Source: Candidatus Coproplasma stercoravium (GTDB taxonomy: Bacteria; Bacillota; Clostridia; Christensenellales; Borkfalkiaceae). Taken from it: a stretch of DNA of 51,793 nt. A model generated the notes under the pieces. The model saw only the letters and a list, made by a program, of their open reading frames with translations, did no database searches and was not told where the DNA came from. Below are positions 1-7,614 of the stretch, piece by piece. The position numbers were made by a program, and so were the translations under genes. Within the stretch, counting starts at the first letter, position 1, and each line of letters starts with the position of its first letter. Location: assembly GCA_018713165.1 (NCBI GenBank), contig DVFR01000035.1, positions 1 to 51,793 of the forward strand. Reading direction: 5' to 3'.

Positions 1-47
1 ATTTTGAGCAATTTTTAAGATTTAAAACTGACGTAACGGAACTTTGC

Positions 48-121
48 AAAAGTAACGTCCGCAAAATCGTCCCTTTTTCTGCCTTTTTCATTATTTCAGG
101 GAAAAGCGGGACGTTACTTTT
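48..121. repeat. Long inverted repeat near window start
   Basis: An arm at 48-62 (AAAAGTAACGTCCGC) pairs with one at 106-121 (GCGGGACGTTACTTTT) apart from one bulged G. A shorter inner pair (CCCTTTT near 71, GGGAAAA near 99) extends the fold. It lies upstream of the TnpV-like gene in the AT-rich element. It could be an RNA hairpin or a binding or processing site for the element; its function is unknown. Confidence 0.55.
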
Positions 122-240
122 ACACTTGAGCGCAACAAAATTTTTGAGATTTTACGAAGAATTTTCCAAAAACCTATTGACAAATCACAGGAAATGTGGT
201 AATCGTATTAACACGAAGAAAGAAGCGAGGAGGTCATCGT

Positions 241-603
241 ATGAACGCAAAGGAAATCATAGCCAAAGCGGACAGGGGAGAGGGGCTTACCGTAGAGGAA
301 ATTAAGGTCTATCAGCAAGCCGCCAAGCCTGTAAAACACGTTTATGGCAAGTACGGCACGTTGGCTCTCAAATATATGGAAGAGCACAATGTGGGAAAGT
401 ATTGGGCGATTGAAAATCTCCCCGAATATCTGCACGGCATTGACAGACAGGCGGATGAACTCTATGAGAGTATGTACGCAAGGCTGTCAAAGGACGAGAG
501 GTACAAACGGACAGGCGATTTTATGGAAGACTATCGCCGCCAGACGGAAATCAAGCAGCTTATCGAGGAAGAGATATTAAGCGAACTTGTATATGTTGAC
601 TGA
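241..603 (+). CDS. TnpV-like transposon accessory protein
   Basis: A 120-residue acidic helical protein resembling the transposon-encoded TnpV family, which has no established biochemical role. Seen: a central YG-x-L-x3-YMEEH segment, then LPEYLHGID and a charged C-terminus ending in SELVYVD, in the order usual for that family. The start at 241 is chosen because AGGAGG lies at 228-233; an upstream in-frame GTG at 196 has no comparable site. It opens a run of small genes (618-740, 754-990, 1176-1319) ahead of three serine recombinases, so it belongs to the integrative element. Base composition is AT-rich compared with genes from 5.8 kb on. The family call rests on recalled similarity only. Confidence 0.6.
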   Translation: MNAKEIIAKADRGEGLTVEEIKVYQQAAKPVKHVYGKYGTLALKYMEEHNVGKYWAIENLPEYLHGIDRQADELYESMYARLSKDERYKRTGDFMEDYRRQTEIKQLIEEEILSELVYVD

Positions 604-617
604 AAAGGAGGTTTAAT

Positions 618-740
618 ATGAATAAGGTCATAGGTTTTGGAAAAGGATTGCTCAAAATAGCGTTTATGGGACTTGTCATAGTAGGTACTTGCATTATGAA
701 TTTCATAGGCGCGATTATCTGCGCTATTGCAGGCAATTAA
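618..740 (+). CDS. Small hydrophobic peptide (40 aa)
   Basis: A 40-residue peptide starting MNKVIGFGKGLLKIAFMG and consisting mostly of one hydrophobic segment (about residues 10-38), so it is probably a single-pass membrane peptide. An excellent ribosome-binding site (AAGGAGG, 605-611) precedes the ATG, and the gene sits 14 nt after the TnpV-like gene and 13 nt before the next one, consistent with one transcript. No family is recognised. It may be a membrane accessory of the element or a toxin-like peptide; nothing in the sequence decides this. Confidence 0.5.
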   Translation: MNKVIGFGKGLLKIAFMGLVIVGTCIMNFIGAIICAIAGN

Positions 741-753
741 CGGGGAAAAGGCA

Positions 754-990
754 ATGGAACGTAAAGAAGATACGCCTGTACGCATAATCCGCAGAAGATA
801 TGAGGAAATGCACAGGGAAGAGCGTAAAAAAAAGAACAAAGTATGGGGGACGAGCATTGAACGTGAGTTCTCCGATAAGATAGATGCTTTCCTTAAAGAA
901 CACGGCTTAAAAAAAGTCGAGCTGATTTATGCAGGGTTTCAAGCCCTGCAAAATCAGTACGGCCCGCAAACACAACTGAATAACGAATAA
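754..990 (+). CDS. Small basic protein, possible ribbon-helix-helix regulator
   Basis: A 78-residue protein with a strongly basic N-terminal half (RRRYEEMHREERKKKNK) and a C-terminal segment, VWGTSIEREFSDKIDAFLKEHGLKK, whose strand-helix-turn-helix pattern resembles Arc/CopG ribbon-helix-helix DNA-binding proteins. A GGGGAAAAGG site just upstream supports the ATG at 754; the earlier ATG at 727 lies inside the preceding gene. Its place in the cargo of a serine-recombinase element fits a small regulator of transfer or excision. The RHH assignment is an inference from pattern only. Confidence 0.5.
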   Translation: MERKEDTPVRIIRRRYEEMHREERKKKNKVWGTSIEREFSDKIDAFLKEHGLKKVELIYAGFQALQNQYGPQTQLNNE

Positions 991-1084
991 AGCGTGAGCG
1001 CAAGGACTATGGCCCTTGCGCTCTTACTTTTATCAAAGACTAAAACTAAATATTGTGCCGAACGGCATAGGAAAGAAAACGAAC

Positions 1085-1137
1085 ATCGGGAAGATGTGGC
1101 GTATCGGACTTATGCCGCAGCGCTGTATCTTCCCGAT
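1085..1137. repeat. 11-bp perfect inverted repeat (hairpin)
   Basis: ATCGGGAAGAT at 1085-1095 and ATCTTCCCGAT at 1127-1137 are exact reverse complements. The 31-nt interior has a second imperfect pairing (GGCGTA with TATGCC). It lies in the 185-nt gap between the RHH-like gene and the 47-aa ORF and is not followed by a T-run, so it is unlikely to be a simple terminator. It may be an RNA structure or protein-binding site of the element. Confidence 0.5.
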
Positions 1138-1175
1138 TAAAAATTATGAGGTGAGGAGATTACAGTACGGACTTT

Positions 1176-1319
1176 ATGAAAAATAACCAAATTAAATATT
1201 TGGCAGCACTTTCTGTTCTGCGTCACGTTTATTCCGAGGGATTGATAGAATTAACTGTCTTGGAACGAATAAATCATAAAAATGCAGAGGAGACGGGGTG
1301 TCGAGTAATTAAAATATAA
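1176..1319 (+). CDS. Short ORF before the recombinase genes (47 aa)
   Basis: A 47-residue peptide, MKNNQIKYLAALSVLRHVYSEGLIELTVLERINHKNAEETGCRVIKI. Its form (a hydrophobic helix, then GLI-x-L-x2-LERIN) matches the short SHOCT-like proteins commonly found immediately upstream of large serine recombinase genes in Firmicutes integrative elements. It ends 9 nt before the recombinase start. The nearest purine-rich site (GAGGAGAT, 1153-1160) is rather far from this ATG, so the start is uncertain. The function of such short proteins is unknown; they may modulate the recombinases. Confidence 0.5.
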   Translation: MKNNQIKYLAALSVLRHVYSEGLIELTVLERINHKNAEETGCRVIKI

Positions 1320-1328
1320 GGCATTATT

Positions 1329-2879
1329 ATGGTAAACAAAGCAAAAAAGGTAATAACAATAGCACCGTTAAGTAACAACGATAACAAAATTCGCGTCGCT
1401 GCATATTGCCGTGTGAGCACAGACTCCAATGACCAGCTTAACTCATTTTACGCTCAAGTTAAGTATTATACCGACTACATTAGGTTGAATGAAAATATGC
1501 GACTTGTAGATATATATGCAGATGAGGGTATAACAGGCACGTCTATCGAAAAACGAGCGGATTTTAAAAGATTAATTTCTGATGTTAAGAAGAAAAAAAT
1601 AGATAGGGTACTTGTTAAAAGCGTTACTCGCTTTGCCAGAAATTCTCTTGAATGTATAGAAACAGTACGCTTGTTCAAGTCGAACGGAACAAGTATCTAT
1701 TTTGAGAATGATAATATTGATACAGAACAAATGAACTCGGAAATGATTTTATATATAAAGAGTGCGTTTGCTCAGGGAGAAGCGTTATCAGCATCGCGCA
1801 GAATGGCGGTATCAAGTCGTATGAAGATGGCTGACGGAACATATAATCTTGCCAGCGCACCTTATGGATATAGGTTATCAAAAGATGGGTTAGTTATAGA
1901 ACCGAATGAAGCTATACACGTTAGAAAAATTTTTGAACTTTATTTGGCGGGGATGGGAGAATGTCTGATAGCGCAATTTATGAACGAACATTATCCTGAG
2001 AAAAGGTGGGGTAAGCGTACAATCTGTTGTATCCTTACAAATGAAAGATATGTGGGGGATTGTTTGCTTCAAAAAAATTATTCGGACTCCACATTACCAT
2101 TGCGTATGAGAAAAAATAATGGAGAGTTGCCGCAATATTATTATGAGGGAACACACGAGGCAATAATCAGCAAGGAAGATTTTGATAAAGCTCAATTATT
2201 ACGCAAGAACAGACATCCACTTTACAACAAAGCAAATCGTAGGACAACAAAGGATAATTTCTTCTATGGCAAGATATATTGTCGGTATTGTGGTTGGGTA
2301 TATAAAAGCTCAATTCGTCACGACGAATTGTTCTGGCGTTGTAGCAAAAAAGGACAAGTTGCAGAAAAATGTTATGCGCCAAATTTGTTAGATGAAGAAG
2401 TACAAAAAGCCTTTGTCCATATGTTTAATATCTTAAAACAAAACGAAAATGATATTGTCCACGATACTTTGTTGCAAATGCAGACTATTAAAATGAGGGA
2501 ACACGGCACGAGCGAAGAACTTAAAGATATAGACCGTCAGATAGCCGAGATATCTGAACAAAGCCGTATTTATACTGAGCTTTACACGCAAGGTGTGCTT
2601 GATGAAATGACATTTTATAGCAAAGCAGACAGGTTAAAAAATAAAATAACTGAACTGCGCAGCCGGCGGTTAAAGGTGCTCAATATGTGTAGTGATGACG
2701 GGGTATTAAATGCTTTGCGCAAACTTGAGAAAGTGTTGCTGGATACTGACTTTTTAATGGATTTTAGTGGTGACGTTTTTGATAGTATTGTGGAAAAAAT
2801 ATATGTTGAACAAGAAGGCAAATTGACTTTCGTTATGCGTTCTGGTTTAGAATTTACTATGGATAGGGAGAAGCTATGA
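1329..2879 (+). CDS. Large serine recombinase 1
   Basis: A 516-residue site-specific recombinase of the resolvase/invertase superfamily, expected to cut and join att sites through a 5'-phosphoserine link. The N-terminal catalytic domain (about 20-165) has RVAAYCRVSTDS with nucleophile Ser30 and the conserved YADEGITGT and RFARN segments. A recombinase domain follows (about 180-290, ending LTNERYVGD). A zinc-ribbon-like motif (CRYCGW...WRCSKKG...KCYAP, about 316-350) precedes a coiled coil (about 380-450). It is the first of three overlapping recombinase genes. The segment AQGEALSASRRM departs from the usual AQ-x-ESE-x-IS found in the third recombinase, so its activity may differ. It is AT-rich and clearly part of the mobile element. 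Confidence 0.9.
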   Translation: MVNKAKKVITIAPLSNNDNKIRVAAYCRVSTDSNDQLNSFYAQVKYYTDYIRLNENMRLVDIYADEGITGTSIEKRADFKRLISDVKKKKIDRVLVKSVTRFARNSLECIETVRLFKSNGTSIYFENDNIDTEQMNSEMILYIKSAFAQGEALSASRRMAVSSRMKMADGTYNLASAPYGYRLSKDGLVIEPNEAIHVRKIFELYLAGMGECLIAQFMNEHYPEKRWGKRTICCILTNERYVGDCLLQKNYSDSTLPLRMRKNNGELPQYYYEGTHEAIISKEDFDKAQLLRKNRHPLYNKANRRTTKDNFFYGKIYCRYCGWVYKSSIRHDELFWRCSKKGQVAEKCYAPNLLDEEVQKAFVHMFNILKQNENDIVHDTLLQMQTIKMREHGTSEELKDIDRQIAEISEQSRIYTELYTQGVLDEMTFYSKADRLKNKITELRSRRLKVLNMCSDDGVLNALRKLEKVLLDTDFLMDFSGDVFDSIVEKIYVEQEGKLTFVMRSGLEFTMDREKL

Positions 2880-3745
2880 AAAATAGGATGTATCCTTTTG
2901 GATATAACTGTGAAAATGGAGAAATAAAGGTAAATGAATATGAGGCTGCTGTAGTCAGAATGATTTTTTCAGAGTATGACCGTGGTGGTTCCCTCAAACA
3001 AATTGTATCAATACTCAACAAAGGTGCTATATCCTTTAATAGCGATGGCTCACTTTGGGATAAATGTAAATTATATAGGCTCTTGATGGATACGCGCTAT
3101 GTGGGAGATAAGCTGTATCCTCCAATCGTTGAAATTGATTTATTTGATAGGGTAAATTCTGCAAGGGAGAGCAAATATGTAGAGGTGACGCCCGCAAGCG
3201 AAGAGATTAAATTTTTGCAAAACAAAATTACTTGTTCAAAATGTGGCAGCCATTATGTTCGTGAGATAAATAAGAAAGGTGAGCATTATTGGAGATGTGC
3301 ACATTCATGTTGCAGAGTAAAACCTACAGATGGTTACATTTTATCTTCGATATATTCAGTTATGGGAAAAGTTGTGCGCGATCGCAATCTTTTAAATAAT
3401 TCAGTTACAACTACTTGTTACAGCCCTACTCCTGATATAGTTCGTATGAATAATGAGTTTAGAAGAGTAGAGCATCAGTGTGGGTATGAAGTTGCTAAAA
3501 CATTACTTTTTCAGATAGCGTCAGCAAAGTTTTCTATATGTAAAGAAGATAAAAGTATCTATACCAATAATCTTTATGAAAAAATAAGGGCAAGCCATAA
3601 GAGTGGTAAACTGAATGTGCAACAGCTCAAAGATATTGTAAAAGAAGTGAGAATTAATGAAAAAGGAAGGGTGGATGTAATGTTTATGAACGGGGCGATA
3701 GTTGAAGGTGAGGAGGAGCTATATGCAGGCAAAGTTGGTAACTAA
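2876..3745 (+). CDS. Recombinase-like protein lacking catalytic domain
   Basis: A 289-residue protein that starts directly in the DNA-binding recombinase domain of large serine recombinases (about 1-90: YPFGYN, then an EAAVVRMIF helix, then LLMDTRYVGD) and continues into a zinc ribbon (CSKCGSHYVRE...YWRCAHSCCRV, about 120-145) and a helical tail. No resolvase catalytic domain or serine nucleophile is present. The ATG overlaps the stop of recombinase 1 (ATGA), implying translational coupling. The intact frame and overlaps at both ends argue for a functional accessory subunit, perhaps a directionality or targeting factor, not a decayed copy. That role is an inference. Confidence 0.85.
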   Translation: MKNRMYPFGYNCENGEIKVNEYEAAVVRMIFSEYDRGGSLKQIVSILNKGAISFNSDGSLWDKCKLYRLLMDTRYVGDKLYPPIVEIDLFDRVNSARESKYVEVTPASEEIKFLQNKITCSKCGSHYVREINKKGEHYWRCAHSCCRVKPTDGYILSSIYSVMGKVVRDRNLLNNSVTTTCYSPTPDIVRMNNEFRRVEHQCGYEVAKTLLFQIASAKFSICKEDKSIYTNNLYEKIRASHKSGKLNVQQLKDIVKEVRINEKGRVDVMFMNGAIVEGEEELYAGKVGN

Positions 3746-5333
3746 AATAGAAGCTAATCCGTTGCTGTCAAAACATACGAATCCGAACAAATTGTTAAGA
3801 GTAGCTGCTTATTGCAGGGTGTCAACCGACAGCGAAGACCAACTTGAAAGCTATAAGGCGCAGGTATCCCATTACACAGATAAAATTTCAAAAAATCCGC
3901 AATGGAGATTTGTTGAGATTTATGCGGATGAGGGTATTACAGGCACATTGGCCAAGAAGCGTCCAAACTTTATGCGAATGATACGCGATTGTAAGAAAGG
4001 AAAGATAGATTTGATTCTTACAAAATCAGTTGCTCGTTTTGCAAGAAATACTGTTGATAGCCTGAACTATGTTCGTCAGTTGAAAACTATCGGTGTGGGA
4101 GTGTTTTTTGAAGAACAAAATCTTGACTCGTTGAAAACAGACAGCGAAATGTTTATCGGACTACATAGTGTTTTAGCACAGGCAGAAAGTGAAAACATAA
4201 GTGCAAATGTCAGATGGGGAATACAACAGAGAATGAAATCCGGTACCTTTGCTTTCCGTTATAATATTTTGGGCTACAAAAAAGGTGAAGACGGCAATCC
4301 TGAAATTGTACCGGAGGAGGCAGAGCATATACGGACAATCTATACAATGTATCTTAACGGGAATAGTTTTGACCAAATTAAAAATTATCTTGAAACAAAT
4401 GGTGTAAAAACGAAACAGGGAAAAGCTGTATGGAGTAAAACTCAAATTAAAAATATGCTCACGAATGAGCGGTACAGCGGAGATATGTTACTACAAAAGA
4501 CCTATACAGAAAACTGTATAACAAAAAAGGTCAAAAAGAATCGCGGGGAGATGACTAAATATCTGATTACAGATAATCACCCCGCTATAATCGACCGTCA
4601 GACATTTAAAGCTGTACAGGTTGAAATGGCAAAAAGGTGTAGCAGGCAGAGGCTATCAGATAAGAGCATTACAGAGCAAAGCAAATATAGCGGAAAATAT
4701 GCTTTAACTGATTTGCTGGTTTGTGGAGAGTGCGGAAGGCAATACAGGAGAAAGACTTGGAGTAGAAATGGAGTAAAGAAAATTGTATGGCGCTGCCTTA
4801 GCAGAATAGAACATGGAACTACTTTTTGTAAGCATTCATTAAGTGTGGAGGAAGGAGCTTTGCACAGAGCAATTTGTCGAGGCTTGAACAAGGCTATTGA
4901 GGATAGCGACAAAATAATGAATATGATACAGGCTAACCTGTCATACGGTGTAACCGGAGATGAAGAGGCTTTAAATATTTACGCAATGGAAAATCAGATA
5001 AAGACTCTCGACGATGAATTAGACGAGACAATAAAACTTAGTCAGGAAAGCGGGGGCAATAGTAACCGATTTGTCGAAATGATTAGAGAAATAAGTAAAC
5101 GGATTGTCGCGTTGCGTGAACAGGTTGAATTTGCAAAACAGAAGTTAGATTCAAACGATGCGAATAAGGTAGAGCTAGAGCGTATAAGAAAAATCTTGCT
5201 TGACCAGCGAATTGCGTTTTATGAGTACGACGATGTTACTGTGCGATTATTAGTAGAGTATATAAAGGTAATGTCTGATGGGAAAATTGTCATTGTTCTT
5301 AAAGGTGGAGAGGAAATTGAAGAAAGACTATAA
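3723..5333 (+). CDS. Large serine recombinase 3
   Basis: A 536-residue large serine recombinase with all expected parts: a catalytic domain with YCRVSTDS (nucleophile Ser34), YADEGITGT, RFARN and AQAESENIS; a recombinase domain ending MLTNERYSGD; a zinc ribbon (CGECGRQY...WRCLSR...FC, about 340-375); and a C-terminal coiled coil (about 420-490). The ATG at 3723 follows GAGGAGG and is preferred over an in-frame TTG at 3702. It overlaps the middle recombinase gene by 23 nt, so the three are probably translated as one unit. A 14-bp hairpin right after the stop ends the transcript. It is probably the main integrase of the element. Confidence 0.92.
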   Translation: MQAKLVTKIEANPLLSKHTNPNKLLRVAAYCRVSTDSEDQLESYKAQVSHYTDKISKNPQWRFVEIYADEGITGTLAKKRPNFMRMIRDCKKGKIDLILTKSVARFARNTVDSLNYVRQLKTIGVGVFFEEQNLDSLKTDSEMFIGLHSVLAQAESENISANVRWGIQQRMKSGTFAFRYNILGYKKGEDGNPEIVPEEAEHIRTIYTMYLNGNSFDQIKNYLETNGVKTKQGKAVWSKTQIKNMLTNERYSGDMLLQKTYTENCITKKVKKNRGEMTKYLITDNHPAIIDRQTFKAVQVEMAKRCSRQRLSDKSITEQSKYSGKYALTDLLVCGECGRQYRRKTWSRNGVKKIVWRCLSRIEHGTTFCKHSLSVEEGALHRAICRGLNKAIEDSDKIMNMIQANLSYGVTGDEEALNIYAMENQIKTLDDELDETIKLSQESGGNSNRFVEMIREISKRIVALREQVEFAKQKLDSNDANKVELERIRKILLDQRIAFYEYDDVTVRLLVEYIKVMSDGKIVIVLKGGEEIEERL

Positions 5334-5367
5334 AATAATGGTAGCACATCTGCGTGCTACCATTATT
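5334..5367 (+). terminator. Hairpin terminator after recombinases
   Basis: Perfect 14-bp arms (AATAATGGTAGCAC / GTGCTACCATTATT) around a 6-nt loop begin at the recombinase stop codon. There is little T-run beyond the arm, so it may be bidirectional or act mainly in mRNA stabilisation. It may also mark the edge of the element. Confidence 0.7.
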
Positions 5368-5503
5368 TGCGTAAGAATATTGATAAAACTACCAAGTCGT
5401 CGGTTCGGATACGGTTTTTTTCTAGAAAATTAAAAATGCAGCCGTCAAAAAGGAAAGCGTTTTCTATTACCAAAAACAAGCCAAAAACACAATATAAAGG
5501 TAA

Positions 5504-5544
5504 AATCCCTACAAGATAAACAATATCTTGTAGGGATTTTTTGG
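5504..5544. terminator. Bidirectional hairpin terminator
   Basis: Perfect 15-bp arms (5504-5518 and 5524-5538) with an AACAA loop. A T-run follows on the plus strand and TTTT on the minus strand. It lies about 30 nt beyond the 3' end of the minus-strand tRNA-Thr and probably ends that transcript. The 235-bp gap between the recombinase and the tRNA (5334-5568) otherwise shows no gene; the element's right end should lie here. Confidence 0.8.
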
Positions 5545-5568
5545 TGTAGCCTTTTCGTACACCATAGA

Positions 5569-5644
5569 TGGAGCTACTGGCCGGATTCGAACCGGCGACC
5601 TGCTGATTACGAATCAGCTGCTCTACCAGCTGAGCCACAGTAGC
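5569..5644 (-). tRNA. tRNA-Thr (anticodon CGT)
   Basis: The reverse complement gives a full 76-nt cloverleaf with encoded CCA: acceptor GCTACTG/CAGTAGC, D-arm GGCTCAGCTGGTAGAGC, anticodon loop TTCGTAA with CGT (reads ACG, threonine), and T-arm GGTTCGAATCC. Its promoter is on the minus strand at 5713-5740. It is the first host feature after the integrative element, so the element is inserted just downstream of it. Confidence 0.95.
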
Positions 5645-5712
5645 ATATTAACTTTTGCCGGTAAAACATGACGCGCAAGCTCTTGGGCACGCCCTTGGCA
5701 CTGACTTAAATT

Positions 5713-5740
5713 ATTATAGCAGAATTTTGTAATTTTGCAA
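5713..5740 (-). promoter_or_regulatory. Promoter of tRNA-Thr
   Basis: On the minus strand TTGCAA (5735-5740) and TATAAT (5713-5718) are 16 bp apart, with an extended TGC before the -10 box. Transcription would start about 60 nt before the tRNA. Confidence 0.8.
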
Positions 5741-5796
5741 GCGTTTTGCCATGCTTTACGCAACATATTTTTGCTTTACCGAAAGTAAAATACGAT

Positions 5797-6468
5797 ATGA
5801 ATGAAAAAATTGCCCGTATGCTCCGCCGCACGTCCGTTTTTGCGCTGGTTGCCCTGTTTTCGGCGCTTGCGGTCGCGGTTTTGCCTGCCTGCGGCAGCTA
5901 CATAAGGCAGCGTGCGAAATTTTACATAACGTACTGTTTTTCCCCTGCTTCGTCCGCCCCGTCGGAAGAGTTGTGCGAGGCCGTGCGCAGTGCAGGGTAT
6001 GCTGGCTACGCCCTTTCGTACGGCGGAAGCTATTATATCGTCGCGGCGTGCTGTAAAACCGTCGGGGAGGCTGAGGCGCTTGCCGCAAGTCTTTCCGAAA
6101 GGGGAGTTGAAAGCGGCACGCTTGCCGCGGAGCGGCTGCGCTTTGAACTGCTCACTTATGGCGCCGAGCAAAACGCGCGGCTCTACGAAGAGAACATCTC
6201 CGCACTGCTCTCGATTTCGTCCGGGTTGTTTTCCTGCCTCGAAATCCTTATAAGGGAGGGGCGGGAAGAGGCGCGCGCAAACTTTCGCTCCGTTCATTCT
6301 GATTTTTTATCTTTATATTCAAAAAATCTCTCGAATTGTTTCACCCGTCCGCTTGCGGCTCTTTGTGAGCTTTCGGCGGAATGCGCGTTCGGGGCAATTC
6401 TCTCCCGCGACGTCCGCTATCTTTCCGCCGCAGTGGCCGATAGCCTCCTGTCGCTTGCACTTACGTAA
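5797..6468 (+). CDS. Membrane-anchored protein with SPOR-like region
   Basis: A 223-residue protein with a basic N-terminus (MNEKIARMLRR), one hydrophobic anchor (about 12-32), and an outside segment at about 40-105 (KFYITYCFSP... then GSYYIVAACCKTVGEAEALAASL-x-ERG) whose strand-helix-strand pattern resembles SPOR peptidoglycan-binding repeats. The C-terminal half is helical with no recognised domain. The start at 5797 is chosen because it gives a normal charged N-terminus; no good ribosome-binding site is visible at it or at the alternative ATG at 5746. It stands alone between the tRNA and the esterase gene. A cell-envelope role is an inference. Confidence 0.6.
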   Translation: MNEKIARMLRRTSVFALVALFSALAVAVLPACGSYIRQRAKFYITYCFSPASSAPSEELCEAVRSAGYAGYALSYGGSYYIVAACCKTVGEAEALAASLSERGVESGTLAAERLRFELLTYGAEQNARLYEENISALLSISSGLFSCLEILIREGREEARANFRSVHSDFLSLYSKNLSNCFTRPLAALCELSAECAFGAILSRDVRYLSAAVADSLLSLALT

Positions 6469-6550
6469 AGGAGAGGAGAAAAATCTGATAAAATTGCAGA
6501 TAATTGATTTTATCGGACGCAGTCCGCATTTTTTATGATATAATTAATGC

Positions 6551-7438
6551 ATGAAATATGCAGTTTCAAAGTCGTTCGGTATATTTGCAAAGTTCAGGCC
6601 GCCGTTTTGCCGCGCGCTCTTTCCCGTCGCATCGCTTGCGCTCAGAATGCGCCCGCGGCTCAGGGGAGTGAGCGTGATAAAATACAAGACGGATTTCGGC
6701 GGAGTAAAATTTCCCGTGTACGTAATTTCGCCGAAGGGGACGGAGGACAAAACTCTTCCGTCGCTCGTGTATTTCCACGGCGGCGGTTTTGTGTACCGCG
6801 CCGCGCCGTACCATTGGCTCAACGCCGCGCTGTATGCCCAAAAGGCGGGTTGCCGCGTTATAATGCCTGATTATCCGCTCGTTTACAACAACAAATTTTC
6901 GGTCGTTTTAAATAGCTGCCGCGCCGCGTATAAATGGGTCTGCGAAAACTGCGGAATTCTTAAAACTGAGCGCGGCAAAATCGCGCTCGGCGGGGATTCG
7001 GCAGGCGGCTGTATCGCCGCAGATGTCGCCCTTTGTGCGGAGGAGGGGGAGCGCCCCTGCTTTTTGTTCCTGTGCTATCCCGTGCTCGACAGGCGGCAGA
7101 ATACGGATACAATGCGCAGGTTTACCGATACGCCCATGTGGAACTCCGTTTCAAATAATAAAATGTGGTCGCTGTGTTTAAGCGGCGGAGACTATGTAAG
7201 TCCCGCAGAGCGCGCCGACCTGTCCTGCCTTCCGTGCGCCTACGTCGAAACCGCAGAGTTTGACTGTCTCAAAGACGAAGGGGAGGCGTTTGCCGCGCGG
7301 CTTGGTCAAGCCGGAAAGAGAGTTGAGCTTAACAAAACCGCGGGCACAATGCACGGCTTCGATATCGTAAGAAATAGCGCCGGGACTAAGGCGGCGCTGA
7401 ATAAAAGAATTGCCGCTTTAAAGTCGGCGTTTTTATAA
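6551..7438 (+). CDS. Alpha/beta hydrolase (HSL-type esterase/lipase)
   Basis: A 295-residue hydrolase of the hormone-sensitive-lipase family, hydrolysing carboxyl esters of unknown substrate. Seen: the oxyanion-hole motif HGGG (76-79), the nucleophile elbow GDSAGG (Ser150), a likely acid in EFDCLKDEG (Asp238), and the catalytic His268 in TMHGF. Length is normal for the family and there is no signal peptide, so it is cytoplasmic. A TATAAT box (6539-6544) ends 6 nt before the ATG and no Shine-Dalgarno site exists, so the mRNA is probably leaderless. A terminator follows at 7471. The physiological substrate cannot be told from sequence. Confidence 0.88.
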   Translation: MKYAVSKSFGIFAKFRPPFCRALFPVASLALRMRPRLRGVSVIKYKTDFGGVKFPVYVISPKGTEDKTLPSLVYFHGGGFVYRAAPYHWLNAALYAQKAGCRVIMPDYPLVYNNKFSVVLNSCRAAYKWVCENCGILKTERGKIALGGDSAGGCIAADVALCAEEGERPCFLFLCYPVLDRRQNTDTMRRFTDTPMWNSVSNNKMWSLCLSGGDYVSPAERADLSCLPCAYVETAEFDCLKDEGEAFAARLGQAGKRVELNKTAGTMHGFDIVRNSAGTKAALNKRIAALKSAFL

Positions 7439-7470
7439 AATAAATATATAAAATAAATAAAACGGCAAAT

Positions 7471-7505
7471 AAAAAGCCCCGCAATCAAAGCGGAGCTTTT
7501 TTGTT
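7471..7505 (+). terminator. Rho-independent terminator after esterase gene
   Basis: AAAAGCCCCGC and GCGGAGCTTTT pair with one mismatch around an AATCAAA loop and are followed by a T-run. Confidence 0.85.
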
Positions 7506-7554
7506 TTGCATGCACGATAATTTACTGAATTGCCTGAATTTTAAACTAAAAACA

Positions 7555-7587
7555 GGCTTTTATATTACGCATAGTACTATGATTTTG
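7555..7587 (+). repeat. Dispersed intergenic motif, copy 1
   Basis: Contains CTTTTATATTACGCATAGTACT, shared with the copies at 23174-23205 (same strand) and 46991-47020 (opposite strand). The core ACRCATAGTACT is nearly invariant. Here it lies between the convergent esterase and murG-like genes, just past a terminator. It is not a promoter of a known class. Confidence 0.6.
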
Positions 7588-7614
7588 CTTAAAATACTGC
7601 TAAAAAAACGTTGT

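Noticed and set aside
2876-3745. Middle recombinase as a pseudogene
   Set aside because: The frame is intact, starts by ATGA overlap, keeps its zinc cysteines and overlaps the next gene; decay would be expected to break these.
5387-5413. GTCGGTTCGGATACGG, resembling a tRNA T-arm, near the element end
   Set aside because: It does not fold into an acceptor or T stem and its match to the adjacent tRNA-Thr is poor, so I do not call it an att copy or tRNA fragment.
5363-5638. Minus-strand frame of 91 codons across the tRNA-Thr
   Set aside because: Its N-terminal part is the translated tRNA gene; not a protein gene.
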